Program-made: the position numbers and the translations under genes
Part shown: positions 9,291 through 18,100 of the stretch, in pieces
How positions within the stretch are numbered: position 1 is the stretch's first letter
Layout: each line of letters opens with the position of its first letter
Notes under the pieces: model-generated
What the model saw: the letters and a program-made list of their open reading frames with translations, nothing else
Told to the model about the DNA's origin: nothing
The model's database searches: none
Source of the DNA: Aquiluna sp.
GTDB lineage: Bacteria > Actinomycetota > Actinomycetes > Actinomycetales > Microbacteriaceae
DNA: 64,000 nucleotides
NCBI GenBank assembly: GCA_018402685.1
Contig: JAGYIJ010000002.1
Span: forward strand, 682,001 to 746,000
Direction: 5' to 3'

Positions 9291-10655
9291 CTCCAGCAAC
9301 ATGCGACCAAAGCGTGGTTCGATCGGGAGCTTTGAAAGCTGTTTGCCAAGCGGGGTGAGTGAAACCGAGCTGCCCTCAGAGATTTCCAGTGCCCCAAGTT
9401 CAGAAAGCAGCCCCAAGCCATCTTTGATGCCCCTGGAATCAGGGGACTGGATAAAGGGAAACTCGCTGAGGTTATCAATGCCAATTGTTGCTGCCTGCAA
9501 GATCACTGCCGCGAGGTTGGTGCGCAAGATCTCGGGGTCGGTGTATTCGGAGCGGGATTTGTAGTCCTCCTCCGAATAGAGCCGGATGACAATGCCATCG
9601 CTGGTTCTACCAGCACGCCCTGCGCGCTGGTTGGCACTGGCTTGCGAGATTGCCTCAATCGGCAGCCGCTGCACCTTGGCCCTCGGGCTATACCGAGAGA
9701 TTCTGGCGGTGCCGGTGTCGATCACGTATTTGATGCCGGGGATAGTCAGAGAGGTTTCGGCAACGTTGGTGGCCAGGATTACTCTCCTGCCAACATTCTT
9801 TGGCTTTTGCTCAAAGATTCGGTGCTGCTCGCTTGCAGAGAGCCGGCCATAGAGCGGCAGCACCTCTGTGTTCCTGGCCAAGATGCCGGCAGTTATCTGC
9901 CCCTCGAGAAGATCCTGGGCGTCTCTAATCTCGGATTCTCCAGAGAGAAAGACAAGGGTGTCGCCATCGGGTTCTTTCTCGAGTTCTCTGAGCGCCTTGG
10001 CGATGCCGTCGATGTAGTCATCGGCGGTGTCGGAATCATCGACATCATCCTCAGCTGTCGCGTCTTTTTGAACCGGGCGATGGCGCACCTCAATCGGATA
10101 AGTCCTGCCAGACACCTCAATGATCGGAGCTCCCCCGAAGTGCTTCGAGAAGGACTCGGGGTCGATGGTTGCCGAGGTGATGATGACCTTGAGGTCAGGG
10201 CGAGACTGCGTGAGCTTTTTGAGATAGCCAAGCAGGAAGTCAATGTTGAGGCTGCGCTCGTGAGCCTCATCAATAATCACGGTGTCGTAGCGCTTGAGGT
10301 CTCTGTCGTTTTGCAAACCTGCGAGCAAGATGCCGTCGGTCATCACCTTGATCTTGGTTTGCTTTGAGACCTTGTCGGTGAAGCGAACCTGATAGCCCAC
10401 CAGGCCACCGAGTTCAACCTGCAGCTCTTCTGCTATGCGCTCGGCAACAGAGCGAGCGGCGATGCGTCTTGGCTGAGTGTGAGCAATGGACTTTCGACCC
10501 AGCTCCAAACACATCTTGGGGATCTGGGTGGTCTTTCCAGAACCGGTAGCACCTGCAATCACCACCACCTGATGGCTCTTTATCGCTTCAAGAATCTCCT
10601 CACGACGACCTGCCACTGGCAGGTCGTTCGGATAGGAGATCTTGATGGGTTCCAT
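9258..10655 (-). CDS. hrpA: ATP-dependent RNA helicase HrpA, N-terminal DEAH helicase core (frameshifted)
   Basis: Carries the complete DEAH-box motor: Walker A GATGSGKTTQ, motif Ia TQPRRIAARSVAER, motif II DEAH (IIDEAHERSLN), motif III SATID, motif V TNVAETSLTIPGI and motif VI QRAGRAGRT. HrpA proteins are cytoplasmic 3'-5' RNA helicases, linked to mRNA processing and to rescue of stalled ribosomes in other bacteria. The frame ends prematurely just after LPIEPRFGRMLLEA. One extra base there (for example GCC instead of GC) restores the downstream C-terminal part. The gene is transcribed divergently from the Xre antitoxin gene. Confidence 0.9.
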   Translation of the reverse strand: MEPIKISYPNDLPVAGRREEILEAIKSHQVVVIAGATGSGKTTQIPKMCLELGRKSIAHTQPRRIAARSVAERIAEELQVELGGLVGYQVRFTDKVSKQTKIKVMTDGILLAGLQNDRDLKRYDTVIIDEAHERSLNIDFLLGYLKKLTQSRPDLKVIITSATIDPESFSKHFGGAPIIEVSGRTYPIEVRHRPVQKDATAEDDVDDSDTADDYIDGIAKALRELEKEPDGDTLVFLSGESEIRDAQDLLEGQITAGILARNTEVLPLYGRLSASEQHRIFEQKPKNVGRRVILATNVAETSLTIPGIKYVIDTGTARISRYSPRAKVQRLPIEAISQASANQRAGRAGRTSDGIVIRLYSEEDYKSRSEYTDPEILRTNLAAVILQAATIGIDNLSEFPFIQSPDSRGIKDGLGLLSELGALEISEGSSVSLTPLGKQLSKLPIEPRFGRMLLEAKSTTLFVKF

Positions 10656-10793
10656 GGCCCATCAATGCTATGGGAGGGGCTGTGGAAAACTCCCTGCAGC
10701 TTTATCGCATTGTGTTTAGGCTCGAGACTCCAAGGAGTTGCTCTCTTCTGTTTTGAAAGAAAGCAACTTAGAATTTCAATTGAAAGGATGCGG

Positions 10794-11168
10794 ATGTCAA
10801 CAGCCGTAATGCTCGAGATGCAGACAGATGAAGCAAGAGTCGTTCAAAAGGCGGTGCTGCGAGCCTCCGAAGAGCTTCAGTTTTCCAAGAGCTTTCTCGG
10901 TCAGATCCTGGGCCTGAGTCCAGCTACTGTGACAAGGATGTTCCAGGGCGGTTTTGAGCTCAACGAGCGATCTAAGGAGTATGAGAGCGCGGTCTTGGTT
11001 TTGCGCCTCTATGCAGGACTTGCAGATCTCTTGGGCAGTAAGGAAAACATCCAGCTCTGGCTCAACGGGGAGAACTCTGAGTTGAGTGCGAAGCCGGTTG
11101 ACATGCTTGTGTCAACCGAAGGGCTACTCACCGTGGTTGGTTATCTTGAATCCATCATCGATCGCTAG
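10794..11168 (+). CDS. Xre/MbcA/ParS-type antitoxin (DUF2384) of an Xre-RES toxin-antitoxin pair
   Basis: A 124-residue cytoplasmic DNA-binding protein. The first half has a helix-turn-helix-like segment (FSKSFLGQILGLSPATVTRMF). The second half is the MbcA/ParS/Xre toxin-binding domain, ending with the recognisable [21 protein letters not shown] pattern in which an Arg follows. The open frame extends upstream to 10479, but ATG 10794 is preferred because an AAAGG lies six bases before it; ATG 10788 is an alternative. It is followed immediately by a RES-domain gene. In known Xre-RES systems the antitoxin neutralises the toxin and represses the operon. Confidence 0.85.
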   Translation: MSTAVMLEMQTDEARVVQKAVLRASEELQFSKSFLGQILGLSPATVTRMFQGGFELNERSKEYESAVLVLRLYAGLADLLGSKENIQLWLNGENSELSAKPVDMLVSTEGLLTVVGYLESIIDR

Positions 11169-11790
11169 TGCCACACGTGGGTTTGATCTCGAGATTTACA
11201 GACTCCAGTCATTCACAATCCCAGGAAAACTCAGGCAATTCGTTGAAACTGAGCATGAATTTTCGACTCTCTTGCGAATCCTCAAGCGAGAAGATTTATT
11301 ACTCATTCCGTTTAGAAGAAAGCCCGCCCGAGAATCCCGCTTCCGGGCCCGCCACTCCCCAGGTGTCTTCTATGGAGCACAGCGACTCGAGACGGCGATG
11401 GTGGAGATTGCTTACCACCAACACAGGCTGCTCAAATCCAATGAATCGCTCGAGATTGTTACTCGCAGCCTGGTTAGTTTCTCGGCTCACCTGAAAGCCA
11501 TGCTGCTTGACGTTGAACTGCTACCAGACAATGCAGAGATTTATTCAAGGACCAGCTATCGGGCCTCACAGGAGTTAGCTCGTGCAACACGAGAGCACGG
11601 AATAGCCGGGATTCACTTCCTAAGCGTCAGAGCCAAAGAGCCCTCGAGCGCTTTTGCCGTTTTTGACTCAGCGGCTCTAACTGCAACGAAAACCCCGCCC
11701 GAGCCTTGGCTGCTCACTCTAAGCCTCTCACGGATTGAGTTCAGATCTCCGCTAGGGCTTCATGAATTCGATCCGGCAGCTTGGAGCTAG
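11146..11790 (+). CDS. RES-domain toxin (NAD+-degrading type) of an Xre-RES pair
   Basis: About 214 residues with the RES-domain landmarks: an early E-I-Y-R-L, then [20 protein letters not shown], and [10 protein letters not shown]. Several family members deplete NAD+ (phosphorylase or glycohydrolase activity) and cause growth arrest. The start is uncertain. No ATG is in frame near the domain; TTG 11146 overlaps the antitoxin end by 23 nt and a GTG lies at 11086. A GTG at 11168 belongs to a different frame and is not the start. The gene converges on the DoxX-like gene, with stop codons overlapping at 11787-11790. Confidence 0.82.
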   Translation: MNPSSIASATRGFDLEIYRLQSFTIPGKLRQFVETEHEFSTLLRILKREDLLLIPFRRKPARESRFRARHSPGVFYGAQRLETAMVEIAYHQHRLLKSNESLEIVTRSLVSFSAHLKAMLLDVELLPDNAEIYSRTSYRASQELARATREHGIAGIHFLSVRAKEPSSAFAVFDSAALTATKTPPEPWLLTLSLSRIEFRSPLGLHEFDPAAWS

Positions 11791-12269
11791 GCCAGCTGAT
11801 TACTTGTCACTAGCTGATTCTTACTCGCCGCCGACTGCACGCGCGAACCAATCACCAGAGCCGAACCAATAATCACCAGGTTCTTCACTATGTATTGACC
11901 CTCCAAGGTCAAACCAAACGGGAAACACTGTGAAGCAGACCTCGGGGAGCAATACCAGTGGCAAGAAGGTTCCCGGCAGCTGCAAGAACAACAGGAAGAT
12001 TGCGATCCTGGTCAGTGGCGTGAACAAAAAGCAAGACCAATTGCCACCTCCCACAAACCCAAGAGCGGCACGATGATCTCCGGGGTGAGCCAGTAGACAG
12101 TTGCAGCAACGAGGTCATAGGCCGGTGAAAGCTCACCAATGGTCTTGAGTGCACCAAACCAAATGAAGACGACACCAATCGCGAATCGCAAGAACGTCAG
12201 TCCAATGCGATCCATGAAGTCAATAATCAGAGCGTCGAAGCGCCTCAGCAAGGTTTGGAATTGGGTCAT
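11787..12269 (-). CDS. DoxX-like/DUF417-type small membrane protein, two compensating frame breaks
   Basis: Three frames must be joined to read this four-helix protein: [24 protein letters not shown], then [20 protein letters not shown], then [24 protein letters not shown]. One T is missing from a T-run near 12015 and one base is extra near 11926. Corrected length is 160 residues. The [13 protein letters not shown] block before the last helix is typical of DoxX-related membrane proteins of redox or quinone-linked function. The native substrate is not known. No good Shine-Dalgarno precedes ATG 12269; a perfect 12-bp palindrome lies three bases upstream. The two breaks cancel in length, which favours sequencing error over decay. 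Confidence 0.7.
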
Positions 12270-12271
12270 AA

Positions 12272-12283
12272 GAGTTGCAACTC
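12272..12283. promoter_or_regulatory. perfect 12-bp palindrome GAGTTGCAACTC at the DoxX-like gene start
   Basis: GAGTTGCAACTC is an exact inverted repeat immediately upstream of the ATG of the DoxX-like gene, where a Shine-Dalgarno would normally lie. It could be a repressor operator or a structure hiding the start. The regulator is unknown. Confidence 0.35.
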
Positions 12284-12301
12284 AGATAGAGGGGAAAACC
12301 T

Positions 12302-12340
12302 GCCCAAAAACAGAAACACCCCGGCGATAGCCGAGGTGTT
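12302..12340 (-). terminator. Rho-independent terminator of the HemL-like aminotransferase gene
   Basis: On the minus strand an 11-bp stem (AACACC-T-CGGC / GCCG-G-GGTGTT, one U-G wobble) closes a TATC tetraloop. It is followed directly by TTCTGTTTTT. It begins 13 nt after the aminotransferase stop codon. Confidence 0.85.
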
Positions 12341-12353
12341 GATGTCGAACTAG

Positions 12354-13760
12354 TTAGCTCCTTAGAGCCTTCGCCAACTCTCGGTTAGATTCAACCAATT
12401 TGTCCATGTCTTTTTGAGTTGTGGCAAGGGAAACCAGCCACTGCTCATCAAGCCCCGGAGGGGTCAGCACGCCGCGGTTCACTCCCCACAACCAGCTCAG
12501 CTCGGCAACCTCAAAGTCAGTTGCCTTGAAATCGCGGTAGTTGCGAACTGGAGTTGGGGACCAAATCATGGCACCCTTCACACCAAAACCGATGGTGTGG
12601 GCGGGAAGCTCGTATTCGTTGATGATCTCATCGAGCTTGGCAAGGGTTGCCAGGTTGATCGCCTCCGCCTTGTCCAGGGCTTCCTTGGTCGCAAGCTCAT
12701 CAACTGCAATGGCAGCGGCAACCGAGATTGGGTTGCCGTTATAGGTGCCGAAGTGAGCCATGCGGCCATCAACCACTGCATTCATGTACTTGGTCTTGCC
12801 ACCAAAAGCAGCCACCGGCATGCCGCCACCGATGCTCTTTGCAAGAGTGATCAAATCGGGTTCTACCCCGACGCGCTTGGCAGCGCCGGCAACGCCGGCG
12901 GTGAGGCCGGTCTTGACCTCATCAAAGATCAGTGCGATGTCGTACTCATCGCACAACTCGCGAACCGCTTTGAGGTAACCGGCATCGGGCAGGATGATCG
13001 AGAGGTTCTCAATGATTGGCTCGATCATGAAGCAGGCAATGTCTTTGCTGTGCTCCTTGAACACTCGCTCCAGGGCATCGAGATCGTTATAGGGAACGAC
13101 GTGAACGGTGCCAGGCTCGGCATCAAAAGGTGCCCAACCAACCGGGTTATCTGCCGGACCGATGTCCTCAAGAGCTGGCTTGACAGAAACCTGCAGAGGG
13201 TCATAACCGCCGTGGTAGCCACCCTCGATCTTGACAACGGCCTTGCGACCGGTCACCGCGCGAGCGGTCCTGATTGCATACATCGTTGACTCGGTGCCGG
13301 AGTTGGTGAAGCGCAGCATGTCAACACCGAAGCGCTTTTTGAATCTCTCGGCGGCCTCGGTCGAAATTGTCGACGGGGTCACAAACAGCGTTCCTGTTTT
13401 CCGAAGCGCCTTGCGCACTGCCTTGACGACCTTGGGGTTTAGGTGACCTACGAGCATCGCACCAAAGCCCATGGACAGGTCTAGCAACTTGCGGCCATCG
13501 ATGTCGGTCAGGTACGCGCCCTTGCCCGAAACAATCGTGATTGGGTAGGGATCCCAGTGCTGGAAGCTTGAGGTGACACCAAGCGGCAACACCTTGGATG
13601 CTTGCTTGTTGTGCCTACCGGATTCGGGGTAAGTCTTTTCAAACTTTTCCCACTCCTGAACTAGCAGGTCTTGGACTCGTTTTGGATCAATTGGTTTGTG
13701 AGAGCTGGGGACATTGCGCCACCCGGCTGGATCGTGCTTTAGGTCTAGAACTTTAGACAC
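12354..13760 (-). CDS. class III aminotransferase, glutamate-1-semialdehyde 2,1-aminomutase (HemL)-like
   Basis: A 468-residue PLP enzyme. The chosen start is GTG 13760, with AAGGAGTG eight bases upstream; the open frame extends to 13820 without a better site. Seen: FTNSGTESTMYAIRTAR (PLP phosphate loop), IFDEVKTG with the pyridine-binding Asp (about residue 280), and TLAKSIGGGMPVAAFGG with the Schiff-base Lys (about 308). The IGGGMP-A-FGG wording matches the HemL branch, which makes 5-aminolevulinate for haem. Length is some 40 residues above classic HemL, and no haem genes are adjacent. An amino-acid or polyamine aminotransferase of the same fold is therefore possible. Followed by a strong terminator. 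Confidence 0.8.
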   Translation of the reverse strand: MSKVLDLKHDPAGWRNVPSSHKPIDPKRVQDLLVQEWEKFEKTYPESGRHNKQASKVLPLGVTSSFQHWDPYPITIVSGKGAYLTDIDGRKLLDLSMGFGAMLVGHLNPKVVKAVRKALRKTGTLFVTPSTISTEAAERFKKRFGVDMLRFTNSGTESTMYAIRTARAVTGRKAVVKIEGGYHGGYDPLQVSVKPALEDIGPADNPVGWAPFDAEPGTVHVVPYNDLDALERVFKEHSKDIACFMIEPIIENLSIILPDAGYLKAVRELCDEYDIALIFDEVKTGLTAGVAGAAKRVGVEPDLITLAKSIGGGMPVAAFGGKTKYMNAVVDGRMAHFGTYNGNPISVAAAIAVDELATKEALDKAEAINLATLAKLDEIINEYELPAHTIGFGVKGAMIWSPTPVRNYRDFKATDFEVAELSWLWGVNRGVLTPPGLDEQWLVSLATTQKDMDKLVESNRELAKALRS

Positions 13761-13915
13761 GGTTATCACTCCTTCGTGTCCCCCCATTGTTACCCACAAA
13801 CTAAATAAATGCCAACCCAACTATGGCGATTTCAAAACCAATTCAGCCAATTCACAGAACTTTTCGGAGGTCAAAGCCCTTTTTGGCAATGAGTTTCGCA
13901 ATAAACACTCAAGTA

Positions 13916-14404
13916 TCAGTTGAACCAACTGGTTGGCGGACCAAGCACTAACAGCACGTTGTAAACCACTATTACTCCGGTTGCCAAAACCGCAACCAAG
14001 ACAATCGGCCGGGCAATAAACCAGCGGAACAAGCCATCGAACCAACCCTCATCACGGGGGTCATCGGACTTAGTGGTTCGCCAATCACCAACCAGGTAAC
14101 CGCGCTTTGCAACCGTGCGCTCAAAGGGCACGGTTGCAAACGGGACAATCGCAAGCGCGACACCAAAAACTATTCGCAAGATGGGCCAGCGCTGATTCAC
14201 GCCAACCAGTGCCGCCAATACTCCGTAGCTCAAAAAGGTAAAGCCGTGAGCACCGCCAACCAGAGGAATTAGCCACTCCGGAGCATTGCCGGTTGCCCTG
14301 ATAATCAAACCCGAGATCAAGCCCGCCCAGGTCACCGCCTCCGCTGCTGCAACGATGCGGAACAGGGTCTTGGGGGCCAAAGTTTTCGAAGGGGTCTTGG
14401 TCAT
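13916..14404 (-). CDS. DUF3817 family integral membrane protein
   Basis: A 162-residue membrane protein with four predicted helices (about 17-37, 43-65, 75-95 and 133-155). It has the DUF3817 layout: L-F-R-I-V-A-A-A-E-A-V-T-W near the N-terminus, G-G-A-H-G-F-T-F-L in helix 2, and an extended F-E-R loop after helix 3. An RTTKSDDPRDEGWFDG hydrophilic loop precedes the last helix. Family function is unknown. Transcribed divergently from the ABC-F gene, with a 74-bp shared upstream region. Confidence 0.85.
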   Translation of the reverse strand: MTKTPSKTLAPKTLFRIVAAAEAVTWAGLISGLIIRATGNAPEWLIPLVGGAHGFTFLSYGVLAALVGVNQRWPILRIVFGVALAIVPFATVPFERTVAKRGYLVGDWRTTKSDDPRDEGWFDGLFRWFIARPIVLVAVLATGVIVVYNVLLVLGPPTSWFN

Positions 14405-14478
14405 AAGAAAAATCCTAAGCGGTTGGTCGATGACCTAGGCTTACTAGAGATCCCCAATCCCCCTTTCGGAGTAAAACC

Positions 14479-16077
14479 TTGATTTCGGTGCAAGACCTAG
14501 AAATACGCATCGGCGCGAGGACCCTGATGTCAGGGGTGAACTTCCGAGTCCAAAAGGGCGACAAGATTGGCCTGGTTGGCCGCAATGGTGCTGGCAAGAC
14601 CACGATGACCAAAATTCTTGCCGGTGAGGGTCAACCAACCGCAGGCAAGGTCACCTCAACTGGTGAAATCGGCTATCTGCCCCAAGACCCAAGATCTGGA
14701 AACCCAGAAGAGCTCGCAATGACCAGAATCCTGAACGCGAGAGGTCTGGGCGACATTGTGGTGAGGCTCAATAAAGCCGGCATGGACATGGCATCCGATG
14801 ACCCCAAGATCCATGACGCCGCAATGAAGAAGTACTCGAGAGCCCAAGAGGAGTTCGACCGAGCCGGCGGCTATGCCGCCGAGGCCGAGGCCGCTGCCAT
14901 TGCCTCAAACCTTGGAATCGAAGAGCGAATTTTGCAACAAGAACTCAAGACCCTCTCAGGTGGTCAAAGAAGAAGAGTCGAACTAGCCAGGATTCTGTTT
15001 TCGAACGCCGAGACCATGCTGCTCGATGAGCCAACCAACCACCTAGATGCTGACAGAGTGGTTTGGCTAAGAAGCTACCTAAAGAACTACCAGGGTGGAC
15101 TGATCGTGATCAGCCACGATGTTGACCTGGTTCAAGAGACAGTGAACAAGGTGTTCTACCTAGATGCCAACCGCCAGGTAATAGATGTCTACAACATGGG
15201 CTGGAAGCAATACCTGCGTCAGCGCGAAGCTGACGAGGAGCGTCGCAAGCGCGAGCGCGCCGGAGCCGAGAAGAAGGCCAGCACGCTACAACTGCAAGCT
15301 GCCAAGTTTGGTGCCAAGGCCACCAAGGCTGTTGCCGCTCAACAAATGCTGAAGCGAGCAGAGAAGCTCTTAGAGGGTCTTGATGATGTCCGCGAGAAAG
15401 ATCGCGTGGCAAAGATCAAGTTCCCAGACCCAGCTCCCTGCGGCAAGACACCCCTTATGGCAGGGAATCTCTCCAAGAGCTATGGCTCTTTGGAGATCTT
15501 CACCGCCGTGGACCTGGCAATTGATAAGGGCAGCAAGGTCGTCGTGATTGGGCTAAACGGTGCCGGCAAGACAACCCTTTTGAGAATCCTTGCCGGTGTC
15601 GATAAGCCCGACACCGGGCAACTTGAGCCAGGTCACGGTCTAAAGATTGGCTACTTCGCCCAGGAGCACGAGACTCTGGATGTGAACAAGACGGTGCTGC
15701 AAAACATGCAGTACGCAGCTCCGCAATTGGGCGACACCGATGCCAGAAAAGTCTTGGGTTCATTTTTATTTACCGGTGACGATGTCAATAAGCCAGCGGG
15801 AGTTCTCTCCGGAGGAGAGAAGACCAGGCTGGCATTGGCCGCCTTGGTTGTTTCGAGTGCAAACGTCTTGCTACTGGATGAACCAACCAACAACTTGGAT
15901 CCGGCTTCAAGAGAAGAGATCCTGCGAGCACTCTCCACCTTCACCGGAGCAGTGGTGCTCGTGAGTCACGATGTTGGAGCGGTGGAAGCACTGAACCCTG
16001 AGCGAGTGTTGATTCTGCCTGATGGTGTTGAGGACCACTGGAACGAGGGCTACGCCGAGCTGATTTCGCTCAGCTAG
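14479..16077 (+). CDS. ABC-F family ATP-binding protein (ribosome-associated type)
   Basis: A 532-residue cytoplasmic protein with two complete ABC ATPase cassettes and no membrane segments. Walker A is GRNGAGKTT and GLNGAGKTT, signatures are LSGGQRRRVELAR and LSGGEKTRLALA, and Walker B is LLDEPTNHLD and LLDEPTNNLD. A charged helical linker (about residues 235-325, rich in Arg, Lys and Ala) joins them. ABC-F proteins act on ribosomes in translation or antibiotic protection. Without drug-resistance neighbours this one is best called a housekeeping or unspecified ABC-F. The start is TTG with CGGAG eight bases upstream. Confidence 0.92.
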   Translation: MISVQDLEIRIGARTLMSGVNFRVQKGDKIGLVGRNGAGKTTMTKILAGEGQPTAGKVTSTGEIGYLPQDPRSGNPEELAMTRILNARGLGDIVVRLNKAGMDMASDDPKIHDAAMKKYSRAQEEFDRAGGYAAEAEAAAIASNLGIEERILQQELKTLSGGQRRRVELARILFSNAETMLLDEPTNHLDADRVVWLRSYLKNYQGGLIVISHDVDLVQETVNKVFYLDANRQVIDVYNMGWKQYLRQREADEERRKRERAGAEKKASTLQLQAAKFGAKATKAVAAQQMLKRAEKLLEGLDDVREKDRVAKIKFPDPAPCGKTPLMAGNLSKSYGSLEIFTAVDLAIDKGSKVVVIGLNGAGKTTLLRILAGVDKPDTGQLEPGHGLKIGYFAQEHETLDVNKTVLQNMQYAAPQLGDTDARKVLGSFLFTGDDVNKPAGVLSGGEKTRLALAALVVSSANVLLLDEPTNNLDPASREEILRALSTFTGAVVLVSHDVGAVEALNPERVLILPDGVEDHWNEGYAELISLS

Positions 16078-16101
16078 TTTCCCTGATTGACTAGAGGGAA
16101 A
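16078..16101 (+). other. short hairpin between the ABC-F and YyaL-type genes
   Basis: TTTCCCT (16078-16084) pairs with AGGGAAA (16095-16101) around a 10-nt loop, directly after the ABC-F stop codon. There is no U-tract, so this is at most a weak or Rho-assisted terminator, or an mRNA-stabilising stem. Confidence 0.35.
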
Positions 16102-16117
16102 TAGTTAGGGGTTAGAG

Positions 16118-17107
16118 ATGGCAAACAGGCTGGCCGGTGCATCTTCTCCCTACCTTCGCCAACACAAAGACAACCCGGTTGACTGGTTCGAATGGGGCGA
16201 AGAAGCTTTTCAAGAAGCTAGATCTCGCAACGTTCCGATTCTGCTATCGATTGGCTATGCCGCTTGCCACTGGTGTCACGTGATGGCCCATGAGTCATTC
16301 GAAGACCTTGAAATTGCAAAGTTCATGAACCAGGAGTTTGTGAATATCAAGGTGGACCGCGAAGAGCGGCCAGATATTGACAGTATCTATATGGCCGCGA
16401 CCCAAGCGATCTCAGGTCACGGGGGTTGGCCCATGACGGTGTTTTTAGATCTTCAGCTCAGACCTTTTTATGCAGGCACCTACTACCCGCCAACCCCGAG
16501 GCATGGGCTGCCATCGTTCCGGGAGGTCCTCGAGGCAATGGCAGATGCCTGGCTGAACCAGCAGGAGTTGATCAACAAATCAGTCGACCAAATAGTTGAG
16601 CAGATCCAGGCTCAGAATTCAAAGCTGCGACACCAAACCGACAAAGCCGCCGTCTTAGAAACCGCCATCGAGAACCTGAGGTTGGAATTTGACCTGGATC
16701 ACGCCGGGTTTGGAGGCGCTCCAAAGTTCCCTCCCCACACCACCCTCAAGTTCCTACTCAGATACCTCTCTCATAACCCAAACCCCGAGGTCATGGGCTG
16801 GGTTGAAAGAACTGCAATCGCCATGGCATCAGGTGGGATGTATGACCAGATCGGTGGTGGCTTTGCTCGCTACAGCGTCGATAACCGCTGGCTAGTTCCG
16901 CATTTTGAAAAGATGCTCTATGACAATGCCCTGTTGATTGAGGTCTACGCCGAGCTAGTTATAAGAACTCAAAACCCGAGATATCGGAAGATCTTGCGAG
17001 ACAGCGTCGACTTTGTGCTGAGAGAACTAAAGACCAAAGAGGGCGGCTTTGCCGCCAGCCTCGATGCCGACTCTGAAGGCAGTCGAAGGAAAGTACTACG
17101 CATTTGA
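16118..17107 (+). CDS. YyaL-type thioredoxin domain-containing protein (DUF255), N-terminal part
   Basis: N-terminal half of a spermatogenesis-associated protein 20/YyaL-like protein. It begins [20 protein letters not shown] and carries the thioredoxin-like DUF255 domain (about residues 1-165). The CxxC is in [16 protein letters not shown], followed by the [12 protein letters not shown] and [10 protein letters not shown] blocks. From about residue 200 the (alpha/alpha)6-barrel region begins ([27 protein letters not shown]). Physiological role is poorly defined. The frame is lost around 17085, in ASLDADSEG; one base must be removed to continue V-E-G-K-Y-Y-A-F. Confidence 0.88.
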   Translation: MANRLAGASSPYLRQHKDNPVDWFEWGEEAFQEARSRNVPILLSIGYAACHWCHVMAHESFEDLEIAKFMNQEFVNIKVDREERPDIDSIYMAATQAISGHGGWPMTVFLDLQLRPFYAGTYYPPTPRHGLPSFREVLEAMADAWLNQQELINKSVDQIVEQIQAQNSKLRHQTDKAAVLETAIENLRLEFDLDHAGFGGAPKFPPHTTLKFLLRYLSHNPNPEVMGWVERTAIAMASGGMYDQIGGGFARYSVDNRWLVPHFEKMLYDNALLIEVYAELVIRTQNPRYRKILRDSVDFVLRELKTKEGGFAASLDADSEGSRRKVLRI

Positions 17108-18100
17108 TCTTGAAGACCTGAATGAGGCGCTTGGTAACGATGCGGCCAAGGCGGCTAAGCCTTTTCAAGATCGGCGATAAGCCCACCTTTGAAGAGGGCA
17201 AATCCGTCTTGCAGTACGACCCAGCCTTTGAACTTGAAGAAGCTGAATACTTTGAGTTGCAACAGAGACTCCTTGCCTATCGCGAGCGCCGAGTAAGACC
17301 AGAGCGCGACGACAAGGTGCTAACCGGTTGGAACACCTGGATGATCTCGGGGCTGCTGCGCGCAGCGACCGCGCTCGAAGGATCACTCGGTTGCAAACTC
17401 CGCCAAGGAGGCTCTCGACTATCTCCTGAGCTCTCACCTCATCGAGGGCAACCTCTATCGCAGCTCACTAAATGGAGAGCTCTCCGCTATCCCTGGGCAA
17501 CTAGAAGACTGGGCAGGACTCGGTGTTGCGCTTCTAAAAGCCCATGCCCACTTTGGAGAGAAAACCTATTTCGACAAAGCGGTCTTTGTTGCGGAAAAGA
17601 TTCATAACCGCTTCAATGACGATGTTCTTTTTGACACTGAACGGATTCACACCCAAACCCCGGTTCGACCAAGAACTCTCACCGACTCCGGTTACCCCTC
17701 ATCACATGGCATCGCCGCCGAGCTCTTTCGTGAGCTGCACCTATTGACTGGCGATGCCAAATACCTAGATCAATCAAACGTCATCACAGCTGAACTTGCA
17801 GGTTTGATGTCCAGGGCTCCAAGGGCAACATCCTCGGCGCTCTATGTTCAAACTGCGCTTTTGGCCCAGGTGAGAGAGTTTGCAATTGTCGGAGCCGGTG
17901 GTGAACTGCACCAGCACGTGCTCACGCTGCCAGATGATGGCAGCGTGATAAGTGCGGGAGAAGCTAATGACACTCCCCTGCTCTCACAAAGAGAAAATCT
18001 TGCTGGAAAACCAACCGTCTATGTTTGCAAAGCTTTTAGCTGCTTGATGCCGGTCAACACCTTGACCGACCTAAAAGCCCAACTAGAGTCTCGTTCTTAG
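17085..18100 (+). CDS. YyaL-type thioredoxin domain-containing protein, C-terminal part (three frame breaks)
   Basis: The C-terminal barrel of the same protein, spread over three frames. [15 protein letters not shown] is read to about 17160. Then F-K-I-G-D-K-P and [19 protein letters not shown] are read to about 17380. Finally [15 protein letters not shown] through [17 protein letters not shown]-like text and [17 protein letters not shown] are read to the stop at 18100. All three breaks behave as single inserted bases. Removing them gives a 659-residue protein, the normal family size. Complete conservation apart from these sites argues for sequencing error. The gene ends tail-to-tail with the hydrolase gene (18-nt overlap). 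Confidence 0.8.

Noticed and set aside
9642-10367. 241-codon plus-strand ORF inside hrpA
   Set aside because: Antisense to the conserved helicase motifs; composition is that of a shadow frame.
11168-11494. ORF beginning GTG right after the Xre antitoxin stop as the toxin
   Set aside because: Its translation has no RES features; the RES domain is in the neighbouring frame that starts upstream within the antitoxin end.
12414-13289. 291-codon plus-strand ORF inside the aminotransferase gene
   Set aside because: Pure antisense shadow of a strongly conserved enzyme, with no Shine-Dalgarno and no family resemblance.
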